Below the pieces are notes generated by a model. The model had not been told where the DNA came from. It ran no database searches and saw only the letters and a program-made list of their open reading frames with translations. Positions 7,770 through 13,672 of a stretch of 13,672 nt of DNA are shown here, one piece after another. The DNA comes from CAYWHE01 sp964458125 (GTDB taxonomy: Bacteria > Bacteroidota > Bacteroidia > AKYH767-A > OLB10), in the NCBI GenBank assembly GCA_964458125.1, contig CAYWHE010000105.1, positions 1 to 13,672 of the forward strand, given 5' to 3'. The stretch's first letter is position 1. Each line of letters starts with the position of its first letter. The position numbers were made by a program, and so were the translations under genes.

Positions 7770-10700
7770 TTCCTGCATATCAAGGATACTTTCCCGGTAG
7801 CATTTAATGATGAAATCAACATCTGCCTCAGAATGGGCAGTCGTCAGGAAACACGGGAAGCCATCGTAAATATGCACGCCTTTATCGCGAAGCAGGATAT
7901 ATACCAGTTCACCATACGGGGGCTCGGAATCCCATTTCATTTTAAACATGGAACCGAAGTTGACCAGATGGAAAGGTGCATGTTGGTCTTCACAAATGGC
8001 GTTGACCGCCTGCACCAGTCTCCCTGTGAGGGCGCTGAGTTTATGCTGCAGTGATGGACCTTCCCTTTTCATATAATCAAGCGAAGCCTTGGCGGCAGCA
8101 AGTGCAAACGGGTGCCGGACAAAGGTTCCGGCAAAATAGGTAACACCCACTTCGGGAACGGAAGCATCTCCAAACTGCCAGTGCCCCCCGTCAAGGGCAT
8201 CCATGAATTCCCTTTTGCCGGCAATCACCCCAATCGGCATGCCGCCTCCCACCACTTTACCATAGGTTCCCAAATCGGCCCTGACACCAAAATGTTCCTG
8301 GGCACCACCGGGAAGCATGCGGAAACCGGTAATCACTTCATCAAAAATAAGCATGCAGCCGTTATTGGTAGTAATGGCACGCAGTTCATGCAGGAATTCC
8401 CGGGGTTGAAAATCAGCCCTGCGGCTTTGAACGGGTTCTACCATCACGGCTGCAAATTCCCGGGCACGGTTACGAATGATCTCCAGCGCTTCCGGGGAAC
8501 CATAGTCAAGCACCAGAACATTTTGAACCGCCTCCGGCATGATGCCTGCGGAAGCAGGAATGGACTTCAGTTTTCTGGTTCCCCGTACGATCACCTCATC
8601 ATTGATACCATGATAAGATCCGGAGAAAATAACGATGGTTTGCCTCCCTGTAACGGTACGGGCTATACGCATAGCACCCAGAACGGCTTCCGAACCGGTA
8701 TTGCAGAATCCGGCACGGTCAAAACCGGTCATTTCACATATCATCCGGGCCACTTCCCCGGCCAGCGGATGCTGCGGTCCCAGTTCATACCCTTTTTTCA
8801 ACTGTTCTTCAATCGCTTTGACTATGACGGGATTGTTATGTCCGAACATACAGCTGCCGAATCCATTGAGCACATCAACATACTCATTGCCGTCAATATC
8901 CCAAAGCCTGGAACCCAGTGAACGGTCAACCACGGGCTGATAGATCAGTTCCTTGATGCCGGCCCTGAATCCCGTCACCACGCGAGGATCAGCGAGATGG
9001 GAACGGTGTTCCTGGGTATAGGCCTTCGATTTACCGGTTTTACCGGTATAACGGGCGGTTAAATCATCGAGCCACCTCCGTTGTACCGGTGTCAACTGGT
9101 CACCTCTGGATTTGTCTATCCGCGCAATAGCTCCAAAAGGCTTTTTCAGTTCCGCTGCTTCATCCGGATTCAAACCCGGATCGGTTACTTTCAGATCTGG
9201 TGCTGAAGGGGCGGATTGTGTAACTTCTGGTGTATACGTATCCGGTTGGGGCATAAGGCAGGCCTGCATCATGGCGAGTTGCTGCTGCATCATCTGCAAC
9301 TGCTGCATCATCATCCATTCCATCGAACCCGGCTGACCCTGAGGGGCCTGCTGATGGGGCTGTGTACCAGCCTGTCGGGGAGTCTGCTGGGCTGGTGCAG
9401 GAGTGTTTCCGGTTGTCTTTTGTGCAGGCATGGCCCCTTCTGGCATTTGCTGATTCAGGAATGCGGATAACGATTGGAAGGAAGAAAACTCTTCATTCAA
9501 TTGCCGGAAGGTCACCTTTACGCCATATTTTTTGGATATGGTCAGAGCGGCCTGTGTCAGGAAAAGGGAATCCAGTCCGAGTTCGAGAAAGCTAACTTGT
9601 TCATCGGCATTCAATAGTTCAATGCCGGAGGCTTCTTCCATGACTTCCTTCAGGTCAGTGATAATCTGTTGCTGGCGCGTATTCATATTACTTGCTGTGG
9701 GTTTTTGACTAGTTGGTAATTGGGAATCAGTTGAGGGTGCTGAATGGTCGAGCTCCGCTACTGCAGTTCCGGTAAGGTTTTGATACAAAGGCAGGGATGT
9801 TGACTGGGGCAATGGATCCACCCAAAATCGCCTGTGTTCGAACGGATAAACGGGAAGTGAAATTTTCTTTCGCTTTTCCAGGGCATAGAAGTTTTTCCAG
9901 TCAGGTGAAACGCCATTCAGCCATAACTGGCCCATGGCGAATAACAGGGCAGACCATTCGGCTTCGCCTTCTGCTGTCTCACCAAGGGAGGAGACGGCTA
10001 CCTGCCTTTTCAGGTCGGCAGCCTGTTGCCTGGCCAGGGTAGCCGCAGTCGCGCGCGGGCCGCATTCCAGCATGAGGTATCCGGCCTTTTCTTTCCAAAG
10101 TGTTTGAATGCCTTCGGCAAAACGAACGGTGGCCCGCAGGTGACCGGCCCAATACATGGGATCCATGGCTTCGGTATCGGTGATCCATTGCGTGGTAACC
10201 GTAGATACGAAAGGAATTTGAGGAGGATTTAGCCTGACCTGTTTCACCATCTCCAGAAATGGTTCCACAATAGGGTCCATCATAGGGGAATGAAAGGCAT
10301 GTGAAGTGTGAAGATGTTTACAAATCACCTCTTCACGTTCCAGGGCAGCCTGCAGTTCATCCACCTCCGGGGTATTTCCCGCAACCACACAAAGTGAAGG
10401 ACCATTAACTGCAGCAATTGACAGGTTTTTACTGATGCGTTTTTGGACTTCTGCAGCAGGCATCCTGACGGAGAGCATGGATCCGCGAGGCAGATCCTGC
10501 ATCAGCTTGCCGCGGCCGGCTACCAGGAACAAGGCATCCTCCAGGGAAAACACTCCCGCAAGGCATGCACCTACAAACTCCCCGATACTGTGCCCCACAA
10601 ATGCAGCAGGACGTATTCCCCAACTCATCCATAATTCCGAAAGCGCATAACCGATCGTAAACAGGGCCGGTTGGGTGAAAAAGGTTTCTTTCAATGACTT

Positions 10701-13672
10701 TTCTGCAGCCTGTGCATCCTGAGGATCCGGGTACAATGTCTTCCGGAGATCAACGCCCATCAGGGGTTCGAGTATGGTGCAGCAACGGTCGACCGCATCC
10801 TTAAAGACAATTTCATCGCGGTACAGGGTTCTTCCCATGTTGACATACTGGGCTCCCTGTCCAGGGAACATGAATACCACGGCGGGTTCGCCTGATTCAA
10901 GCTGGCGCGAAGCCGTTGATTTAGGATCGGTCAGGGATAGCTTTGCAAGGGCATCTTCCCGGTCTCCGCAAACCACCATCCTGCGGAATTTAAAATATTT
11001 TCGTCCGGTTTGAAGAGTATAAGCCAGATCAGGCATGGAAATGTCCGGATGACCGGAGATAAAATTTTTAAGTCTTTCTGTGGCGGTATCGAGTGCAGCC
11101 TTGGTTTTAGCCGACAACAGCAACAGGTTACGGCTGCGGGCAACTCCTGAACCCCCGGACAAAGGTGCCTCCTCCACTACAACGTGTACATTGGTACCGC
11201 CCACTCCAAAGGAACTGACTCCTGCTCTCCTGGGCCGGGCGCCCCGCTGCCAACCCATTAAATAACTGTTCACATAAAAGGGACTGTTTTCAAAATCGAT
11301 AGTGGGATTCGGTTTTGTATAGTGTAAGTTAGCCGGTATACACTGATGGTACAGGGACAGGACTGTTTTAATCAGCCCGGTCACACCGGCAGCGGCGGTG
11401 AGGTGTCCAAAATTTGTTTTGACGGAACCGATGGCGCAAAATTGTTTTTTGTCGGTCTTGCTCCGGAAGGCCTGGGTCAGCGCCTCCACCTCAATGGGAT
11501 CGCCCAGCGGAGTTGCTGTTCCATGTGCTTCAATGTAGGAAATGGATTCCGGGTGTACTTGGGCAACAGCCTGTGCCATGGCAATCACGGCCGCCTGTCC
11601 TTCCACACTGGGAGCGGTAAAACTCGCCTTGTCAGAACCGTCATTGTTCATGGCCGCCCCTCGTATCACCGCATAAATAGTATCGCCATCTGCAACGGCA
11701 TCCCGGTATCGTTTGAGCACCACTACACCGGCACCGTCACTGAATACCGTTCCCTGGGCATCAGCATCAAAGGTTCGGGTATGACCATCTACGGAATACA
11801 TGCCACCTTCCTGATAAAGGATTCCGCTGTTTATAGGTGCGGTGATAGCAATACCTCCGGCAATGGCCATGTCACACTGGTTATTTTTCAGATTTTCAAA
11901 AGCCAGGGTCACTGCCGTCAGCGAGGTTGAGCAGGCCGTATGCACACTGATACCCGGGCCTTTCAGGTTCATCTCATGGGAGACCCGGGTAGCGATATAA
12001 TCCTTTTCATTAGCCACCATCACCTGAAAGGTTCCGACTTTTTCGATCAGGTCCTTATGGGCCAGGACGTTATTCGGAAAGTAGGTATTGTTACCCATAC
12101 CGGCAAAAACCCCGATCAATCCCTGGTAACGCTCTGCCGTATATCCGGCATCTTCCAGAGCTTCCCAGGCCACTTCCAGGAAAACACGCTGCTGGGGATC
12201 CATAAGTTCGGCCACGCGCGGGCTCATTCCGAAAAAAGCCGCATCAAACTGATCAGCATCCTTCAGGATACCACGTGCGGCTACATAGGAAGGATCATTG
12301 ACCAGAGCGGGATCCAGGAATGGATCCAGTTCCTCCCTTTTAAAAAACGTTGTTGTTTCCCTGCCGTTCACCAGGTTATCCCAGAATTCGGCAATACCGG
12401 AAGCGCCCGGAAAACGTCCGGCCATTCCAATGACTGCGATGCCATCCTCCACACCGGATTCCGTTTTAAATTCCCCTGAATGCCTGCTCATTCTTTCCCA
12501 GGCCTGCTCGGCTGCACTTTGCTTTTTTCCCTGGTTGTAGATAAAATCAGCTATACCGGCAATGGTCGGATGCTGATAAAGTTTCACAACCGGTATATCA
12601 AGTCCCTGTTCCTGGTGCAATTTCGCAATGGTTTGGAGGGCCAGCAGGGAATTACCTCCCAAATCGAAGAAGTTATCATGCAGCCCTACCCGGTCGATGC
12701 GCAGGAGCCTGCCCCAGAGCAGGGCAAGCGATTTCTCAAAAACGCCCGATGGTTCCACGTACAGGGTCTGAAGTTCGGGTCTTTTGCTGTCCGGAGCAGG
12801 AAGGGAACGCTTGTCAATCTTTCCGCTGGGTGTCCTGGGGAATACGTCCAGTATCACAAAAGAGGAGGGAACCATATAATCCGGCAAACTGTCATTCAGG
12901 TATTTCCGGAGTTCATGCGTATTTATTTTCTTTCCCTCCCTGGGAATGAGATAGGCTACCAGACGTTTATCTCCGGGCTCATCTTCACGGGCCACAACTA
13001 CCACCTGGTTTACATCGGTATATTTTCCGATCATCACTTCGATTTCACCCGGTTCAATCCGGTATCCCCTCACTTTTACCTGACCATCGATACGACCCAG
13101 GTATTCCAAATTACCATCCGGTAATTCGCGGGCCAGGTCACCGGTTTTATAAATCCTGGCCGATTTCTCCTTTGCCGCCGGATTGGTAATAAATCTTTCC
13201 CCGGTCAGGTCATCCCGGTTTAAATATCCCTTTGCCAGCGCTGCACCTGAAACATACAATTCCCCGGGATCTCCTGTTTTAACCGGCTCCATGTTTTCAT
13301 CGAGCAATAAAATTCCGGTATTGGATACAGCCTTTCCGATTGGAGGCAGGGGCATCCAGGAATCCGGACTACCGGTAAGGGTATACGCGGTAACCACGTG
13401 GGTTTCAGTCGGACCGTAATGGTTGTGGAGTTTGCAATGCGGAAGCGCCATGAAAAAACCAATGATATGGCGCGTGATTCGTAACTGCTCCCCTGCGGTT
13501 ATCACATCTTTCAGTGATGTGGGGTAAATTTTATTTTCATCGGCAACCTCTGCCAAATGCTGCAAGGCGATAAACGGAAGGAACAGTCTCTCGATCTGGA
13601 AGTCGTGGATAAATTTCAGGAGGCTGATGGCATTCAGGCGCAAGTCATCGTCGATGAGAAACAGATTTCCGC
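7590..13672 (-). CDS. hybrid NRPS-PKS megasynthase, A-PCP-KS-AT-ACP-aminotransferase (5' end beyond window)
   Basis: At least 2026 residues of a modular assembly-line enzyme are encoded here. The reading frame stays open to the right edge (G-N-L-F-L-I-D-D-D precede the first possible start, a TTG at 13641-13643), so the N terminus is missing and no start is called. Residue numbers below count from that TTG. Domains: adenylation, C-terminal part, to about 285; PCP about 300-370 (phosphopantetheine Ser332); KS about 400-826 (Cys571, His707, His747); AT about 921-1220 (Ser1019); ACP about 1320-1400 (Ser1359); low-complexity linker about 1400-1490; PLP aminotransferase about 1560-1955 (Lys1796); tail to 2017, then TAA. 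All expected catalytic residues are present. Known relatives with KS-AT-ACP-AMT order, such as McyE, aminate the beta-keto group of the growing chain. No ketoreductase, dehydratase, methyltransferase, condensation or release domain is visible. This is the last gene on its strand before an oppositely oriented gene, so its partners lie upstream (right of the window) or elsewhere. Confidence 0.96.
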   Translation of the reverse strand, partial: GNLFLIDDDLRLNAISLLKFIHDFQIERLFLPFIALQHLAEVADENKIYPTSLKDVITAGEQLRITRHIIGFFMALPHCKLHNHYGPTETHVVTAYTLTGSPDSWMPLPPIGKAVSNTGILLLDENMEPVKTGDPGELYVSGAALAKGYLNRDDLTGERFITNPAAKEKSARIYKTGDLARELPDGNLEYLGRIDGQVKVRGYRIEPGEIEVMIGKYTDVNQVVVVAREDEPGDKRLVAYLIPREGKKINTHELRKYLNDSLPDYMVPSSFVILDVFPRTPSGKIDKRSLPAPDSKRPELQTLYVEPSGVFEKSLALLWGRLLRIDRVGLHDNFFDLGGNSLLALQTIAKLHQEQGLDIPVVKLYQHPTIAGIADFIYNQGKKQSAAEQAWERMSRHSGEFKTESGVEDGIAVIGMAGRFPGASGIAEFWDNLVNGRETTTFFKREELDPFLDPALVNDPSYVAARGILKDADQFDAAFFGMSPRVAELMDPQQRVFLEVAWEALEDAGYTAERYQGLIGVFAGMGNNTYFPNNVLAHKDLIEKVGTFQVMVANEKDYIATRVSHEMNLKGPGISVHTACSTSLTAVTLAFENLKNNQCDMAIAGGIAITAPINSGILYQEGGMYSVDGHTRTFDADAQGTVFSDGAGVVVLKRYRDAVADGDTIYAVIRGAAMNNDGSDKASFTAPSVEGQAAVIAMAQAVAQVHPESISYIEAHGTATPLGDPIEVEALTQAFRSKTDKKQFCAIGSVKTNFGHLTAAAGVTGLIKTVLSLYHQCIPANLHYTKPNPTIDFENSPFYVNSYLMGWQRGARPRRAGVSSFGVGGTNVHVVVEEAPLSGGSGVARSRNLLLLSAKTKAALDTATERLKNFISGHPDISMPDLAYTLQTGRKYFKFRRMVVCGDREDALAKLSLTDPKSTASRQLESGEPAVVFMFPGQGAQYVNMGRTLYRDEIVFKDAVDRCCTILEPLMGVDLRKTLYPDPQDAQAAEKSLKETFFTQPALFTIGYALSELWMSWGIRPAAFVGHSIGEFVGACLAGVFSLEDALFLVAGRGKLMQDLPRGSMLSVRMPAAEVQKRISKNLSIAAVNGPSLCVVAGNTPEVDELQAALEREEVICKHLHTSHAFHSPMMDPIVEPFLEMVKQVRLNPPQIPFVSTVTTQWITDTEAMDPMYWAGHLRATVRFAEGIQTLWKEKAGYLMLECGPRATAATLARQQAADLKRQVAVSSLGETAEGEAEWSALLFAMGQLWLNGVSPDWKNFYALEKRKKISLPVYPFEHRRFWVDPLPQSTSLPLYQNLTGTAVAELDHSAPSTDSQLPTSQKPTASNMNTRQQQIITDLKEVMEEASGIELLNADEQVSFLELGLDSLFLTQAALTISKKYGVKVTFRQLNEEFSSFQSLSAFLNQQMPEGAMPAQKTTGNTPAPAQQTPRQAGTQPHQQAPQGQPGSMEWMMMQQLQMMQQQLAMMQACLMPQPDTYTPEVTQSAPSAPDLKVTDPGLNPDEAAELKKPFGAIARIDKSRGDQLTPVQRRWLDDLTARYTGKTGKSKAYTQEHRSHLADPRVVTGFRAGIKELIYQPVVDRSLGSRLWDIDGNEYVDVLNGFGSCMFGHNNPVIVKAIEEQLKKGYELGPQHPLAGEVARMICEMTGFDRAGFCNTGSEAVLGAMRIARTVTGRQTIVIFSGSYHGINDEVIVRGTRKLKSIPASAGIMPEAVQNVLVLDYGSPEALEIIRNRAREFAAVMVEPVQSRRADFQPREFLHELRAITTNNGCMLIFDEVITGFRMLPGGAQEHFGVRADLGTYGKVVGGGMPIGVIAGKREFMDALDGGHWQFGDASVPEVGVTYFAGTFVRHPFALAAAKASLDYMKREGPSLQHKLSALTGRLVQAVNAICEDQHAPFHLVNFGSMFKMKWDSEPPYGELVYILLRDKGVHIYDGFPCFLTTAHSEADVDFIIKCYRESILDMQEGGFFEKPSATNGTPGNGQARQVDMNNPPVPGAKLGKDPEGNPGWFIADPERPGKYLQVK
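7779..8966 (-). other. PLP-dependent class-III aminotransferase (AMT) domain, GSA-aminotransferase-like
   Basis: This domain belongs to the glutamate-1-semialdehyde/class-III aminotransferase fold used inside assembly lines to convert an ACP-bound beta-keto group to a beta-amine. The visible PLP features are N-T-G-S-E-A-V at 1648-1654, S-G-S-Y-H-G at 1674-1679, the pyridine-nitrogen aspartate Asp1768 in I-F-D-E-V-I-T-G-F-R, and the Schiff-base lysine Lys1796 in T-Y-G-K-V-V-G-G-G-M-P-I-G. The domain is full length (about 395 residues) and looks active. The amino donor (commonly Glu, Gln or Ser in relatives) cannot be read from sequence. A free-standing GSA aminotransferase function is unlikely given the in-frame fusion to the ACP. 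Confidence 0.94.
9144..9443 (-). other. low-complexity Gln/Pro/Ala then Met/Gln-rich interdomain linker
   Basis: About 100 residues between ACP and aminotransferase are low in complexity. Residues about 1400-1440 are rich in Gln, Pro, Ala and Thr. Residues 1441-1463 are almost all Met and Gln with W1443, encoded by a CTG/CAT/TGC-type near-repeat at 9255-9323. A Pro/Ser/Asp-rich stretch then leads to K-P-F-G-A-I (about 1501). The first and last parts look flexible. The Met/Gln stretch could form an amphipathic helix or coiled coil. Such ACP-AMT linkers occur in related synthases; the function of this one is unknown. Confidence 0.8.
9444..9686 (-). other. acyl carrier protein (ACP) domain
   Basis: This carrier domain holds the extended beta-keto intermediate for the aminotransferase. 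The motif F-L-E-L-G-L-D-S-L-F-L puts the phosphopantetheine on Ser1359. It is the only carrier between AT and the aminotransferase. A Ser/Thr/Pro-rich linker (about 1277-1319) separates it from the AT. Confidence 0.92.
9984..10883 (-). other. malonyl-type acyltransferase (AT) domain, in cis
   Basis: This domain loads the extender unit on the following ACP. The F-P-G-Q-G-A-Q entry motif is at about residues 926-932. The nucleophile is Ser1019 in G-H-S-I-G-E. The specificity tetrad H-A-F-H at 1115-1118 is the established marker for malonyl-CoA rather than methylmalonyl-CoA (Y-A-S-H). The KS-AT linker (about 838-910) and the post-AT linker ending Y-P-F-E-H-R-R-F-W-V-D (1266-1276) are both present, so this is a cis-AT module. 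MycA-type mycosubtilin synthases, in contrast, take malonyl from a separate acyltransferase. Confidence 0.95.
11166..12446 (-). other. beta-ketoacyl synthase (KS) domain
   Basis: This domain accepts the chain from the upstream PCP onto a cysteine and condenses it with malonyl-ACP, giving a beta-keto thioester. It starts at G-I-A-V-I-G-M-A-G-R-F-P-G-A (residue 401). The active-site cysteine is Cys571 in T-A-C-S-T-S-L. The two catalytic histidines are His707 in E-A-H-G-T-A-T-P-L-G-D-P and His747 in K-T-N-F-G-H-L-T-A-A-A-G. It ends at S-S-F-G-V-G-G-T-N-V-H (residue 820). With Cys-His-His intact it should be an elongating, condensation-competent KS. Confidence 0.96.
12534..12746 (-). other. peptidyl carrier protein (PCP) domain
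   Basis: This carrier domain holds the amino acid activated by the A domain as a phosphopantetheine thioester. The attachment motif D-N-F-F-D-L-G-G-N-S-L-L places the modified serine at residue 332. It directly follows A10, and about 65 residues later the KS domain begins, so the carrier-bound aminoacyl or peptidyl chain is the direct donor to a ketosynthase: an NRPS-to-PKS switch inside one polypeptide. Confidence 0.93.
12789..13672 (-). other. adenylation (A) domain, C-terminal portion, predicted proline-activating
   Basis: This portion selects an amino acid and adenylates it with ATP. Core motifs A5 to A10 are visible: N-H-Y-G-P-T-E (residues 74-80), G-E-L-Y-V-S-G-A-A-L-A-K-G-Y-L (A6), Y-K-T-G-D-L (A7), G-R-I-D-G-Q-V-K-V-R-G-Y-R-I-E-P-G-E-I-E (A8, 183-202), L-P-D-Y-M-V-P (A9) and P-S-G-K-I-D (A10). 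Motifs A1 to A4 lie outside the window. Aligned by hand to GrsA, the last seven code positions read Phe21, Ile48, Ala50, His75, Val83, Val84 and Lys275. This matches the proline code D-V-Q-(L/other)-I-A-H-V-V-K of gramicidin S synthetase. The first three positions are not visible, so proline is probable rather than shown. Confidence 0.9.

Noticed and set aside
8112..8921. 269-codon plus-strand open frame inside the aminotransferase region
   Set aside because: It lies wholly antisense to a well-conserved catalytic domain, its translation shows no recognisable domain, and it is rich in Gly, His, Asn and Ile as expected for an antisense shadow.
11346..12479. Two adjacent plus-strand open frames (194 and 179 codons) antisense to the KS domain
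   Set aside because: Both are antisense shadows of the conserved KS coding sequence with no family resemblance.
13641..13643. TTG as a possible start codon of the NRPS-PKS gene
   Set aside because: The frame stays open to the window edge and the residues upstream continue the adenylation domain (G-N-L-F-L-I-D-D-D). Motifs A1 to A4 are missing, so the real start is beyond the window.
1..13672. tRNA, rRNA, CRISPR arrays, insertion sequences, attachment sites
   Set aside because: No repeat-spacer pattern, transposase-like protein, terminal inverted repeats or tRNA-like cloverleaf was seen; nearly all bases are taken up by the listed genes.

Overview
The window looks like a chromosomal fragment from a Bacteroidota bacterium. 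The clearest sign is the minus-strand protein at 4468-6594, which ends in a type IX secretion (Por) C-terminal sorting domain and carries an adhesin-like repeat architecture typical of that phylum. Supporting signs are the lack of obvious Shine-Dalgarno sequences before the starts and a TAnnTTTG-like promoter element. I cannot assign a genus. A gliding or predatory, secondary-metabolite-rich lineage such as Chitinophagales or Cytophagales is an inference only.

Layout: (1) Positions 1-4456, plus strand, hold the end of a tripartite efflux operon: the last 27 residues of a periplasmic adaptor, a complete HAE1-type RND pump of 1024 aa, and a TolC-type outer-membrane channel whose start overlaps the pump gene by 20 bases. 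(2) Positions 4468-6594, minus strand, encode a secreted surface protein with a signal peptide, beta-propeller-like repeats, two Ig/PKD-like segments and a T9SS sorting domain. (3) After a 93-base divergent spacer, positions 6688-7575, plus strand, encode a DUF1295 / steroid-5-alpha-reductase-fold membrane protein. (4) Positions 7590-13672, minus strand, are the 3' part of a giant hybrid NRPS-PKS gene whose 5' end lies beyond the right edge. There are no long gene-free stretches; the two convergent junctions are 11 and 14 bases long.

The hybrid synthase is the main feature. Its visible order is adenylation domain (C-terminal portion) - PCP - KS - AT - ACP - Met/Gln-rich linker - PLP aminotransferase - short tail - stop. 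Catalytic residues are present in every domain. The visible part of the adenylation specificity code (F-I-A-H-V-V-K at the last seven positions) matches the proline code known from gramicidin S synthetase. The AT carries the HAFH signature of malonyl-CoA specificity. There is no ketoreductase, so the beta-keto group made by the KS should be handed to the aminotransferase, as in McyE (microcystin) and MycA (mycosubtilin/iturin family). The protein stops just where those relatives continue into a condensation domain, and no condensation, thioesterase or reductase domain follows on this strand. The chain must therefore pass to, or be released by, a protein encoded elsewhere.

The efflux operon may export the product, but two unrelated-looking genes separate it from the synthase, so that link is conjecture.
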